From assembly GCF_001721685.1 (NCBI RefSeq), contig NZ_CP012502.1, forward strand, positions 2,790,001-2,854,000: DNA of 64,000 nucleotides, written 5' to 3'. The number at the start of each line of letters is the position of its first letter. The first letter of the stretch is position 1. The stretch is from Salisediminibacterium beveridgei (GTDB lineage Bacteria > Bacillota > Bacilli > Bacillales > Salisediminibacteriaceae). This document shows, one piece after another, positions 46,992-56,632 of this stretch. A model generated the notes under the pieces. That model did no database searches. It was not told the origin of the DNA and was given only the letters and a program-made list of their open reading frames with translations. The position numbers were made by a program, and so were the translations under genes.

Positions 46992-49900
46992 TTAGTCATT
47001 CTCATCATCCTCTCCTGCTTCTTCGTCATCTTCATTGTCCTGTTCTTCATCACGGATTTCTTCCTGATCGATGTTTTCGTCACTTTCTTTTTCTTCCTCT
47101 TCATTTTTCTCTAATTTATTTTGCTCCGTATTTTCTTCTTTTTCTTTATCAAACTCTTTATCAACTGCAGTATCCTCTTTTTTCGTATCTTCCGGACTTG
47201 CTTCTTCCTCTTGACTCTTGTCTTTAGAATTGTCTTTTTCTTCAGTCACTTCATCAGAGCTGGAATCATTCTCTGTCTTCACATCTTCAAAATCCGTTTC
47301 TTCGGTATATTCATCGTCCTTTTTTACCTGCTCTTGCTCAGATGAGTTATCGGCTTTATCTTTTTTCAATTCCGATTCTTCAACTGATGAAACATCTGCC
47401 GGTTTTTGATCAGAATCCTCAACTTCCAACTCTTCATCAACAGATTCTTGATTTTCTTGGTCAGTAATTCCTGCATCCACGAAACTGAATGTTTGGGGTT
47501 CAAAGTCAATGTCCTGTTCTGTCGTAAAGTCGAAGACTTCCGTCTCACTGAACTCGCCGTTTCGGGCAATGAGTTCGACCTGGTACATCGTCCCTGGTGT
47601 CAAGTCATTAATGAATATCGTGTCACCTTCAAAGGTGACATTGTCTTCACTTACTTCTTCCCCAGTATCCAGATTCTCCACCCGGACATTGAAAGCATCA
47701 GTCTGATACGTCTCGGTCAATTCCAAGTCCGCAGTCACTGACGTGATGCTGCTGTTATCCATATCATAGTTGAAGCTGGAAAATAAGATCAGCTCCGGTG
47801 TCTCAATCTCTGATTCAACCCGCAGTTGTTCGCCGGAATAGCCTCTTAAGGAAAATTCTGTATCTTCATTAAATTCTCTTTCAAATGAAAGCCAAGTGCC
47901 GCTTTCAGTCAGGTTATCCGACTCACGCTCGTCATCGATATACAGATACAGCTCGTCATAGTCCACCTCATCCGTGATATCCGACCAGTCCAGCCACACG
48001 CTCATGTCATAAGCAATCACCGTGTCCAGGAAGTCGATTGTTTCCACAGGCGGTGCGTCTGTCGTAAAGTCGAAGACTTCCGTCTCACTGAACTCGCCAT
48101 TTCGGGCAATGAGTTCCACCTCGTACATCGTTTCCGGTGTCAGGCCATTGATGGATAGTGTATCGCCGTCAAAGTTGAAGTTGTCCTCACTTATTTCTTC
48201 GCCGTCCACTTCCGTGACCGTCACATCAAACGCTTCCGGTGAATAGCTTTCATTCAGGATCAGTTCTGCCGTATCTGATGTGATATTGCCTTCTTCCGAG
48301 TCATAGGTGAAGCTCCCCGGGAAGATGATCTGTGGCGTTTCGATCTCCGATTCGACTCTCAATTGTTCGCCGCTGTACCCTTTCAGCACAAAGGAGGTGT
48401 CTTCGTTGAACTCCCGTTCAATCGGGAGCCATGCCCCGCTCTCTGTCAGATCCTCCGTCTCACGCTCGTCATCGATATACAGATACAGTTCGTCATAGTC
48501 CGCCTCATCCGTGATATCCGACCAGTCCACCCAGAAGCTCATGTCATAGGCAATGACTGTATCGAGGAAGTCGATTGTCTCCACAGGTGGTGCGTCTGTC
48601 GTAAAGTCGAAGACTTCCGTCTCACTGAACTCGCCATTTCGGGCAATGAGTTCCACCTCGTACATCGTTTCAGGTGTCAGACCATTGATGGATAGTGTAT
48701 CTCCCTCAAAGTTGAAGTTGTCCTCACTTATTTCTTCGCCGCCGACTTCCGTGACGGTGACATCAAACGCTTCAGGCGGGTACGTTTCATTCAGGATCAG
48801 ACCTGCCGTTTCCGTATTGATTGAGCTGTTTATCATGTCATAGCCGAAACTGCCCCAGAAGATGATTTCCGGTGTCGCCATTTCCGACTCTATCCTCTGC
48901 CGCTCGCCAGTGTACCCCTTCAGCACAAAGGAGGTGTCTTCGTTGAACTCCCGTTCAATCGGGAACCATGCCCCGCTCTCTGTCAAATCCTCCGTTTCAC
49001 GCTCGTCATCGATATACAGATACAGTTCGTCATAGTCCGCCTCATCCGTGATATCCGACCAGTCCAGCCACACGCTCATGTCATAGGCAATGACTGTATC
49101 GAGGTAGCCGATTGTTTCCACAGGCGGTGCGTCTGTCGTAAAGTCGAAGACTTCCGTCTCAGTAAACTCGTCATTTCGGGCAATGAGTTCCACCTGGTAC
49201 ATCGTTTCCGCTTCCAGATTATTAACAGATACCGTGTCGCCGTCAAAGCTGACGTTATCTTCATTTACTTCGCTGCCGTCCATGTCTGATACACGAACAT
49301 CAAACGCCTCCGGCGAATAGCTTTCATTCAGGATCAGTTCTGCCGTATCCGACGTGATCGTGCTGTTCTCCTCGTCGTAGCCGAACTCGCCCGGGAAGAT
49401 GATCTGTGGCGTTTCGACCTCCGATTCGACTCTCAGCTGGTCGCCGCTGTATCCTTTCAGCACAAAGGAGGTATCTTCGTTGAACTCCCGTTCAATCGGG
49501 AGCCACGTTCCGCTCTCCGTCAGATCATCCGACTCACGCTCGTCATCGATATACAGATACAGCTCGTCAAAGTCCGCCTCATCCGTGATATCCGACCAGT
49601 CCAGCCACACGCTCATGTCATAGGCAATGACTGTATCGAGGAAGTCGATTGTCTCCACAGGCGGTGCGTCTGTTGTAAAGTCGAAGACTTCCGTCTCACT
49701 GAACTCGCCATTTCGGGCAATGAGTTCCACCTGGTACATCGTTTCCGCTTCCAGATTATTAACAGATACCGTGTCGCCGTCAAAGCTGACGTTATCTTCA
49801 TTTACTTCGCTGCCGTCCATGTCTGATACACGAACATCAAACGCCTCCGGCGAATAGCTTTCATTCAGGATCAGTTCTGCCGTATCCGACGTGATCGTGC

Positions 49901-52046
49901 TGTTCTCCTCGTCGTAGCCGAACTCGCCCGGGAAGATGATCTGTGGCGTTTCGACCTCCGATTCGACTCTCAATTGTTCGCCGGTGTACCCTTTCAGCAC
50001 AAAGGAGGTGTCTTCGTTGAACTCCCGTTCAATCGGGAGCCACGTGCCGCTCTCTGTCAGGTCCTCCGTCTCACGCTCGTCATCGATATACAGATACAGC
50101 TCGTCATAGTCCGCCTCATCCGTGATATCCGACCAGTCCAGCCACACGCTCATGTCATAGGCAATCACCGTGTCCAGGAAGTCGATTGTCTCCACAGGCG
50201 GTGTGTCTGTCGTAAAGTCGAAGACTTCCGTCTCAGTAAACTCGCCATTTCGGGCAATGAGTTCCACCTGGTACATCGTTTCCGCTTCCAGATTATTAAC
50301 AGATACCGTGTCGCCGTCAAAGCTGAGGTTATCTTCATTTACTTCGCTGCCGTCCATGTCTGATACACGAACATCAAACGCCTCCGGCGAATAGCTTTCA
50401 TTCAGGATCAGTTCTGCCGTATCCGACGTGATCGTGCTGTTCTCCTCGTCGTAGCCGAACTCGCCCGGGAAGATGATCTGTGGCGTTTCGACCTCCGATT
50501 CGACTCTCAATTGTTCGCCGGTGTACCCTTTCAGCACAAAGGAGGTGTCTTCGTTGAACTCCCGTTCAATCGGAAGCCACGTGCCGCTCTCTGTCAGGTT
50601 CTCCGTCTCACGCTCGTCATCGATATACAGATACAGTTCGTCATAGTCCGCCTCGTCTGTGATATCTGACCAGTCCAGCCACACGCTCATGTCATAGGCG
50701 ATCACTGTATTCAGGAAGTCAAAAACGCCAGCAAAAGGGTCTTCTTCTTCGGGAGGATCAGGTTCGCTCGTTTCATCTTCCTCTTCTGTAGATTCAGGAT
50801 CAGAAGTTTCCTCATCTTCATCCGGATCCGTTACAAATGCTGGTTCGTCTTCCTCTTCTTCTTCATCTTCCGGTGAAGGTGCAACAGGTTGTGTTGGCAC
50901 CGTTGCAGCTGAAGGAGCCGGTGATGTTGGCTCAGCTGGATCTGGTGACGATCCCTCTGGTGATGCAGGTTGTGTATCTGAAGGACCTTCTGTTTCTTCA
51001 GCTGTTCCCTGTAATTCAAATTCCTCAGGACGTCTGCGTTGTTCTTCAAAACGTGAATCGATCTCTTCATCAGTCAATCCCAAATCCCGAAGGCGATTCA
51101 GAGTATCACTCACCCGTTCACGGGTTCGATTGGACCTATCCAACGATTCCTCACGCATTTCTTCCAGACGCTCATTTCGTTGTTCGATACGTTCGGATAT
51201 TTCAGTCACTCTCTCAGTAGAATCCAGTCGGTCAACCATTTGGTTAAATACTTCCGACAGATTATAACTTCTTAACCTCTCATCCAACGATTCAAACAAT
51301 CCGTCAATGTCAGCTTCGTCCAGGTCCCGCTCCATATCTGTTTCCCGGGTCGTTTCGATGATATCAAAGATCGCATCAGTGACCATGAGATCACCCATAT
51401 CGTCGGTCATTTCATTGATATCAGGATCATTACCTTCGTTTAATTTTTCGTCCTCAACGGATTGACTATGACTCTCTATAGGTCCGATTTCCTGAACAGG
51501 GTCTTCCTCATCTGTCGGGATCAGCCGGTTCATGGAAACTTCTACACTTCCGTCAATAACAGTCGTGTCAGATGCCGATTCTTCGGGGGCATGCGTCGAG
51601 TAATAAAGTGTCCCCCGAACACCCATGACGGTCGTTGGTGTTTCCACATCATAAGAGTCATCAATATTCATGACCCGCTTCACTTTATTCCAGACTTTCC
51701 CTGTCCACAGTTTAACCGTTGACTGTTCCCCATCATCTTCCTGTTTGGCAGTAACCATCACCTTTGAATGATGGTCGATCGTTGTTGCGTCCTCAGAATC
51801 AAATTCTACCCGCAGGGCCCCGTCATCCGATGTTCTGATTTCATCACCATCAAAGAGGCCCATACCGTTAAAGCCTTCATACTCGGCAAGGCCGCCTCCT
51901 CTCCGTACAAACACATCCCCTTCGACTTCCGCAAGACGGGCCTGGGGTTCTGATGTTGCGGCATCAACCTGATTCAGAGGGAAAACCGGAAACATGAAGA
52001 ACGAATGAAAAAGTAATGCAGATATAACGATGAGTTTACTCTTCAT
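46992..52046 (-). CDS. Giant secreted FecR-domain protein with six tandem repeats
   Basis: This is a 1684-residue protein with a signal peptide (about 1-29) and a FecR domain (about 36-175, with GLFDGDEIRTSDDGALRVEF and TPTTVMGVRGTLYYSTHA). A charged helical region (200-340) and a Pro/Ser/Asp-rich linker follow. Then come six repeats of 179 residues, each starting TVIAYDMSVWLDWSDITDEA and ending in an FN3-like ETMYQVELIARNGEFTETEV. The last 170 residues are an extreme Glu/Asp/Lys tail. No sortase motif or C-terminal helix is seen, so the protein is either secreted or held by partners. FecR domains elsewhere sense or bind ligands outside the membrane. It overlaps the cyclase gene by four bases. 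Confidence 0.85.
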   Translation of the reverse strand: MKSKLIVISALLFHSFFMFPVFPLNQVDAATSEPQARLAEVEGDVFVRRGGGLAEYEGFNGMGLFDGDEIRTSDDGALRVEFDSEDATTIDHHSKVMVTAKQEDDGEQSTVKLWTGKVWNKVKRVMNIDDSYDVETPTTVMGVRGTLYYSTHAPEESASDTTVIDGSVEVSMNRLIPTDEEDPVQEIGPIESHSQSVEDEKLNEGNDPDINEMTDDMGDLMVTDAIFDIIETTRETDMERDLDEADIDGLFESLDERLRSYNLSEVFNQMVDRLDSTERVTEISERIEQRNERLEEMREESLDRSNRTRERVSDTLNRLRDLGLTDEEIDSRFEEQRRRPEEFELQGTAEETEGPSDTQPASPEGSSPDPAEPTSPAPSAATVPTQPVAPSPEDEEEEEDEPAFVTDPDEDEETSDPESTEEEDETSEPDPPEEEDPFAGVFDFLNTVIAYDMSVWLDWSDITDEADYDELYLYIDDERETENLTESGTWLPIEREFNEDTSFVLKGYTGEQLRVESEVETPQIIFPGEFGYDEENSTITSDTAELILNESYSPEAFDVRVSDMDGSEVNEDNLSFDGDTVSVNNLEAETMYQVELIARNGEFTETEVFDFTTDTPPVETIDFLDTVIAYDMSVWLDWSDITDEADYDELYLYIDDERETEDLTESGTWLPIEREFNEDTSFVLKGYTGEQLRVESEVETPQIIFPGEFGYDEENSTITSDTAELILNESYSPEAFDVRVSDMDGSEVNEDNVSFDGDTVSVNNLEAETMYQVELIARNGEFSETEVFDFTTDAPPVETIDFLDTVIAYDMSVWLDWSDITDEADFDELYLYIDDERESDDLTESGTWLPIEREFNEDTSFVLKGYSGDQLRVESEVETPQIIFPGEFGYDEENSTITSDTAELILNESYSPEAFDVRVSDMDGSEVNEDNVSFDGDTVSVNNLEAETMYQVELIARNDEFTETEVFDFTTDAPPVETIGYLDTVIAYDMSVWLDWSDITDEADYDELYLYIDDERETEDLTESGAWFPIEREFNEDTSFVLKGYTGERQRIESEMATPEIIFWGSFGYDMINSSINTETAGLILNETYPPEAFDVTVTEVGGEEISEDNFNFEGDTLSINGLTPETMYEVELIARNGEFSETEVFDFTTDAPPVETIDFLDTVIAYDMSFWVDWSDITDEADYDELYLYIDDERETEDLTESGAWLPIEREFNEDTSFVLKGYSGEQLRVESEIETPQIIFPGSFTYDSEEGNITSDTAELILNESYSPEAFDVTVTEVDGEEISEDNFNFDGDTLSINGLTPETMYEVELIARNGEFSETEVFDFTTDAPPVETIDFLDTVIAYDMSVWLDWSDITDEVDYDELYLYIDDERESDNLTESGTWLSFEREFNEDTEFSLRGYSGEQLRVESEIETPELILFSSFNYDMDNSSITSVTADLELTETYQTDAFNVRVENLDTGEEVSEDNVTFEGDTIFINDLTPGTMYQVELIARNGEFSETEVFDFTTEQDIDFEPQTFSFVDAGITDQENQESVDEELEVEDSDQKPADVSSVEESELKKDKADNSSEQEQVKKDDEYTEETDFEDVKTENDSSSDEVTEEKDNSKDKSQEEEASPEDTKKEDTAVDKEFDKEKEENTEQNKLEKNEEEEKESDENIDQEEIRDEEQDNEDDEEAGEDDEND
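47490..50710 (-). repeat. Six tandem coding repeats of about 537 bases
   Basis: The anchor CATGTCATA (plus strand) recurs near 48001, 48538, 49076, 49614, 50152 and 50689, a period of 537 bases. Repeats 1-3 (the upper coordinates) are nearly identical in DNA over hundreds of bases, while repeats 4-6 differ more in the middle. This points to recent duplication or conversion, and length variation between strains is expected. Confidence 0.9.
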
Positions 52047-53857
52047 GCAGCGCCTCCCCCTTTGATCTTCTCTACTTGATAAACCTGAATCGACTTTTCC
52101 TTACCTTTAACCATGACCGGTTCCAATTTTGTCACATCCACATCATCTTTGATTTTTTCGTATGTTTTGTCACTGATCAGGATCTGCATGGCCTTTGCTT
52201 TAGACTCAAGCCTTGCTGCAAGATTCACATCATCACCGATTGCCGTATAATCCAGTCTGTCCTTGGAACCGACATTCCCGACAATGCACTCGCCTGAATT
52301 TATACCGATCCCAAAACCGATCTCGTAATCATATTGTTCCTTAATTTTGGCTGTCAGTGCTTCACTTTGCTTTTGTATGTCCAGCGCCGTTTTCACAGCA
52401 CGGAGCGCATGATCCTCCTGGTCAATGGGCGCCCCGTAGATCGCCATGACCCCATCACCCATGAACTTATCGATCGTGCCTTCGAATTTGAAAATGGACT
52501 GGGCGCAGAGGTCGAGGTAGTCGTTTAAGATATCGATCACTTTTTCCGGATCCATTTTTTCTGAGAGGGTGGTAAAGCCCCGGATATCGATAAACATAAG
52601 CGTCACCGCTTTCTTCGTTCCACCGACTTTAATCTCTTCATTGGAATCGAGAATATCATCCACAACGTTCTGTGAGACATAGCGGCCAAAAGTATCCCGC
52701 ACTCGCTTCTTCTCGAGCGTCTCCTGAATGTATTGAATGACCACCGACGACACATAAGCAAAAATGATCGCTGCAAGCGCATAGGTGAACGGCAAGAGCA
52801 TTTGACTGATATCAAACCAGACGCCGACGAAAATGACGTAGCCGACTAAAAAGACGAATAACAGTCCTGTGGCCCAGCGAGCACGTACTGCTTCAAATAT
52901 TGAAAAGGGCACGGCAAACATCAATCCGACAACCAGTAAGCCCACCGGAAGGGATGTCCGTTCATAATACTGCTCGTCCAGTAAACTCTGAATGATGTTG
53001 GCGTGGATCTCGACGCCGAACATCGGTATGGTATTGCTCATGGGGGTTAAGTATTCATCCTGCAGTCCTGTCGCGTATGGACCAATCAGGACGATCGACT
53101 GACTGAAATAATCTGGTGGAATCGTGCCGTCAAGGACATCCTTAAATGAGTAGACAGAAAACGTTGACTGCTGGGGAGATGAAGCATAAGAGAATCCCAT
53201 GCGGCTCCAATCATCGGTCGGTATTTCACCTGCTCCCCTCAGCCAGCGGTTGCCGCCTTCGTCATATGTAATCTGTTCCCCTTCTTCTAACAACTGATTG
53301 GCAAGTACGACGCTGATCGCCGGGATCATATTGCCATCAGGCGATTCCACACCGAGGAGTCCCTGCCGGACCACCCGGTCTTCATCGGCCAGTACATTGA
53401 TATGACCGGTATCATCCATGTTGTAATTTTCATAAATCGGTTCAAACATGGTACGGTATTCCAAAGCTGTTCCTGCTTCTGCCTGAAGGGAATCGAATTG
53501 AAAATAAACAGGTAAGAGGATTTCATCATGGGTCGCTAATGCTTCCTCCAACGCTTCGTCCTCTTCCTCCACAGGACTTGATTCAGCGTAAAGGACATCC
53601 ACCCATACCGCTTCCGCCCCGCCATCAGCAAGGTCAGAGGTGACCTCAGCCATCACATCCCTTGGCCAGGGCCAGCGACCGACATCCTCAAGACTGTCTT
53701 CATCGATGGCCAGAATTTTAATCCGGTAATCTGTCTCCCGTTCTTCACGGAAAAAACGATCGGTGAAATTATGTTCAATGACGTAAAACGTATCTAAGTA
53801 ATAAAAAACCAGTGCCAATCCTCCAATGCAAACACCGACAATCAATCGCCTGAGCAT
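52043..53857 (-). CDS. CHASE2-domain class III adenylate cyclase
   Basis: This is a 604-residue cyclase. Residues about 25-295 form an outer CHASE2 sensor (VIEHNFTDRFFRE, IDEDSLEDVGRWPWPRDV, IVLIGPYATGLQDEYLTPMS). Three helices (about 303-375) follow, then a catalytic domain. Metal Asp residues lie in MFIDIRGFTTLSE (D424) and FMGDGVMAIYGAP (D468). The base-selecting Lys464 and Thr538 (DYTAIGDDVNLAARL), with Asn545 and Arg549, fit ATP rather than GTP as substrate. All key residues are present, so activity is likely. GGAGGGG precedes the ATG. cAMP signalling is uncommon in Bacillaceae. Confidence 0.92.
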   Translation of the reverse strand: MLRRLIVGVCIGGLALVFYYLDTFYVIEHNFTDRFFREERETDYRIKILAIDEDSLEDVGRWPWPRDVMAEVTSDLADGGAEAVWVDVLYAESSPVEEEDEALEEALATHDEILLPVYFQFDSLQAEAGTALEYRTMFEPIYENYNMDDTGHINVLADEDRVVRQGLLGVESPDGNMIPAISVVLANQLLEEGEQITYDEGGNRWLRGAGEIPTDDWSRMGFSYASSPQQSTFSVYSFKDVLDGTIPPDYFSQSIVLIGPYATGLQDEYLTPMSNTIPMFGVEIHANIIQSLLDEQYYERTSLPVGLLVVGLMFAVPFSIFEAVRARWATGLLFVFLVGYVIFVGVWFDISQMLLPFTYALAAIIFAYVSSVVIQYIQETLEKKRVRDTFGRYVSQNVVDDILDSNEEIKVGGTKKAVTLMFIDIRGFTTLSEKMDPEKVIDILNDYLDLCAQSIFKFEGTIDKFMGDGVMAIYGAPIDQEDHALRAVKTALDIQKQSEALTAKIKEQYDYEIGFGIGINSGECIVGNVGSKDRLDYTAIGDDVNLAARLESKAKAMQILISDKTYEKIKDDVDVTKLEPVMVKGKEKSIQVYQVEKIKGGGAA

Positions 53858-54245
53858 GAGCGCCCCTCCATTTCACTTCTGCCTCGCTACCTATTTTCTA
53901 AATATTCACGCTACTTAAGGTGTACTGCTCGAAAAAACGGGGAAACTGTACCCTTATTTACCACATAATTCTCATTGTACCCTATTCAGCACACCATTTG
54001 AATTGAAATGATCATTTTTTTGTTTGATAATTCATCAAAATTTGCAAAATGCTATCGGAAACATGGAATGTAACTGTCCCTTCAGCGACATCAGCATCCC
54101 TGAATAAGTCATAAAAGTACTAAGGATTGGGTCCCCGGTACTTTTAAAAAACAATTGCTATAATAATGCATCTTCCTGCGATCCAATAAATTGCCTGTTT
54201 CTATTGATCAGCTGTTCTCCCGACAGGCCGCTGCTTTCTCCTCAC
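53858..54245. other. Non-coding 388-base gap upstream of the cyclase gene
   Basis: No reading frame with a ribosome site is seen. A hairpin with perfect eight-base arms (AAAAGTAC, GTACTTTT at 54113-54145) is listed separately as the likely terminator of the ABC gene. A possible weak promoter for the cyclase, TTCAAA-17-TACAAT on the minus strand, lies near 53980-54010, so the ABC gene and the cyclase gene may be separate transcripts. Nothing else could be identified. Confidence 0.5.
54113..54145 (-). terminator. Probable terminator after the cNMP-binding ABC gene
   Basis: AAAAGTAC and GTACTTTT pair around a 17-base loop, with T residues only within the stem. It lies 100 bases past the stop, so its role is moderate in certainty. 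Confidence 0.5.
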
Positions 54246-56417
54246 TCAGGTGGCATTTTTTCCATTTTCATTCAGGTTCACACGTCTTTTTGCAACCGTC
54301 TCGATCTGTTTACGTACTGCAGGGAAATCAGTCAGCATTGAATAGAAATCTTTCGAACGAAGAACAAGGCAGGTGGTCCGTTCAAGCGGCAAAATCGTTG
54401 CGTTTCGTGGTTCATCGTTCAACAGGGCAAGCTCCCCAAAATGATCCCCATCTTCCAATACGGCCACCTGATCTTCCTCTTCCACACCGCCCACTCTGAC
54501 AGACACCTTCCCTCTTGCAATCAGGTAGAAGCGGTCTCCCAAATCGCCTTCATGGACAATCACTTCCCTTTCTTCATACACTTCGGTGATAAACTGACCG
54601 GCCAGCTGATACACATAGGTTTTTTCCAATGAAGAGAACAAATCGATCCGGCGCAATCGCTCCCCTTCCACGGTAGCGACCATACCATTGTCGGAAAGAC
54701 TGAATCCCTGCTGTTTATTCAGAAGCTGCTGATAGAGACCCTCTGCACGCAGCAAATCGAAGTGTGTTCCCTGTTCCACCGCATGCCCATGTTCCATGAC
54801 AATCACCTGATCGGCATTTTTCCCATACTGAATCCGATGCGTCAGGGAGATGACCGTGACCTCCGGAGGAAGCGACTCAATCATATGCAGGACATCCATT
54901 TCTGTCCGGGGATCCAGTGCGGACGTTGCCTCATCCAAAACAAGAAAATCCGGTTTCGCCAACAGGGCCCTGGCGAGAGCAATCCGCTGTTCTTCACCAC
55001 CGGAAAGGGCCCTGACTTTTGTGTTGATCCTCGTATCCAGCCCGTCTTTCATCCGCCTGACCAGATCTCCGGCATTGGCCATATCCAGAGTTCTGTAAAG
55101 ATCTTCATCCGTGCAGGTGATCTCACGATTCATGATGAGATTTTCACGGATGGTCCCTTCGATGAAATACGGTTCCTGAAATACCACAGCGAATTTCGAG
55201 CGGTATTTTGTGGTGTCCAGCTTACTGATATCTACGCCGTCAAGGGTAACCGATCCACTGTCAGGTTTATAAAACTGCAGCAGCAAATGGACGAGACTGC
55301 TTTTTCCGGAGCCGCTGGGGCCAGTAATGACTGAGTAGGAACCTTTGGGAAATGTTACATTCAATGTGTTGACCCCTTGATCCAATCCCTGATAATGATA
55401 AGTGACGTTTGAAAAAGCGATGCCCTTTTGAACATCTCCAGGATCTTCTCCTGGTCCCCCTTCAATGCCTTCCTCATACTCATTCATCAGCTCCTCAAAA
55501 CGAAGCCAGTTGACAGAAGGTTTCAGCGTAATGCCAATGGACGACGATAAAACGATGGCTTGTTGGAAAACAAGCAGAAAGATCGTGAAATACGCCACGA
55601 AATCCCCCAGTGACAGGACCTCAATGAAAGTCAAATACCCGCCGATTCCCAGAACCAGCATGCGGAAGATCAGCAAAACGACCTGAGGCAGCCTGTCCAT
55701 CTTCGATTTCAGGCGGACGGACTTCAAATGGGTTTGTGATAAGGCGTTTAAAAGTCCGAAAAATTTCGCTGAAAAAGAAGGCACTGCATTGTATGCATGA
55801 ATCAGCTTCATGTTTCCCGTATATTCCTCAACGGCATCCCCAAGTGCCTCTTTCTCCTTTGCATGTGTCTCCACAAACGCATCTTCTTGATCACTGTATG
55901 TATAGTTCGGGATAAAAATCATCAATAAACCAATCGCAACCACCAGTGTCAGCCATGGCTGAATGAAGAGCAGGAAAACCAGCCCAATCAGAACGCTCAG
56001 GAAAGCAGGGACAGCAACAGCTAACACCCGGATGATGAAACCTTCAATGGCAGGAATATCCTGTTGAAATCTCGATACCAGCTCACTGGTTCGAAACCGG
56101 TTCAAGAAACTGACGCCCTGATTCTGAATGTGCTGATAGGACTGTTTTCGTAAATCTTCACTGATGCGTGTACCCAGTTTTGCCATCCGCTGATCATTCA
56201 AAAAACCGATCAGAATGCTCATTGTTCCAAACGCGAGGAGCATAAAGAGTACCGCAAGCAAAATGTCCATATTCCCGGGGGTAATGGCTTCATCCAGGAG
56301 GAATTTAAAGCTCAAAGCGAGCATATACTGAAAGATCAGTTCAAAGAACACGCCGGTAAAAAAAATAAGAATTAACATGCGGTAATCCGATAAATAACGG
56401 AACAAGAGCCGGATCAT
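54246..56417 (-). CDS. ABC exporter fused to a cyclic-nucleotide-binding domain
   Basis: This protein has about 723 residues. The membrane domain (about 1-300, six helices) and nucleotide-binding domain (GPSGSGKSSLVHLLLQFY, ALSGGEEQRIALARALLA, FLVLDEATSALD) form an exporter half. The last 120 residues form a cNMP-binding domain: VIVHEGDLGDRFYLIARGKV, then GDHFGELALLNDEPRNATI with the phosphate-binding Gly-Glu and Arg. It could be gated by cAMP from the neighbouring cyclase. The ATG at 56417 has GGAAGGTG upstream; the frame extends further but without a start. The cargo is unknown. Confidence 0.88.
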   Translation of the reverse strand: MIRLLFRYLSDYRMLILIFFTGVFFELIFQYMLALSFKFLLDEAITPGNMDILLAVLFMLLAFGTMSILIGFLNDQRMAKLGTRISEDLRKQSYQHIQNQGVSFLNRFRTSELVSRFQQDIPAIEGFIIRVLAVAVPAFLSVLIGLVFLLFIQPWLTLVVAIGLLMIFIPNYTYSDQEDAFVETHAKEKEALGDAVEEYTGNMKLIHAYNAVPSFSAKFFGLLNALSQTHLKSVRLKSKMDRLPQVVLLIFRMLVLGIGGYLTFIEVLSLGDFVAYFTIFLLVFQQAIVLSSSIGITLKPSVNWLRFEELMNEYEEGIEGGPGEDPGDVQKGIAFSNVTYHYQGLDQGVNTLNVTFPKGSYSVITGPSGSGKSSLVHLLLQFYKPDSGSVTLDGVDISKLDTTKYRSKFAVVFQEPYFIEGTIRENLIMNREITCTDEDLYRTLDMANAGDLVRRMKDGLDTRINTKVRALSGGEEQRIALARALLAKPDFLVLDEATSALDPRTEMDVLHMIESLPPEVTVISLTHRIQYGKNADQVIVMEHGHAVEQGTHFDLLRAEGLYQQLLNKQQGFSLSDNGMVATVEGERLRRIDLFSSLEKTYVYQLAGQFITEVYEEREVIVHEGDLGDRFYLIARGKVSVRVGGVEEEDQVAVLEDGDHFGELALLNDEPRNATILPLERTTCLVLRSKDFYSMLTDFPAVRKQIETVAKRRVNLNENGKNAT

Positions 56418-56569
56418 GACATTCACCTTCCTCAACAATCAATCGATTCATTATACCATTCGTCATGATTTTATCAAAATATTGCGTTGGAAGTAAGCAG
56501 TAGACTATTTACACGATTTTACGTGGTGGTTCTGTTGAACAGAGAATCTGTCAAAAGGATTCATCTTTT

Positions 56570-56605
56570 CGTTCATCCCCCGTTCACAGTAGTATGATAA
56601 GCTGA
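56570..56605 (+). promoter_or_regulatory. Response-regulator box and promoter of the two-component operon
   Basis: CGTTCAT (56570) and CGTTCAC (56581) form a direct repeat with an 11-base period, the usual layout for OmpR/PhoB-type regulators. TATGATAAGCTGA follows with a -10 like TATGAT. The same layout and spacing recur at 58697-58732. Confidence 0.65.
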
Positions 56606-56632
56606 ATTCAGATGACGAATGGGGTGAATGGA

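Noticed and set aside
47490..50710. Regular repeats that might look like a CRISPR array
   Set aside because: The period is 537 bases, the repeats are coding and in frame, and there are no short spacers or cas genes.
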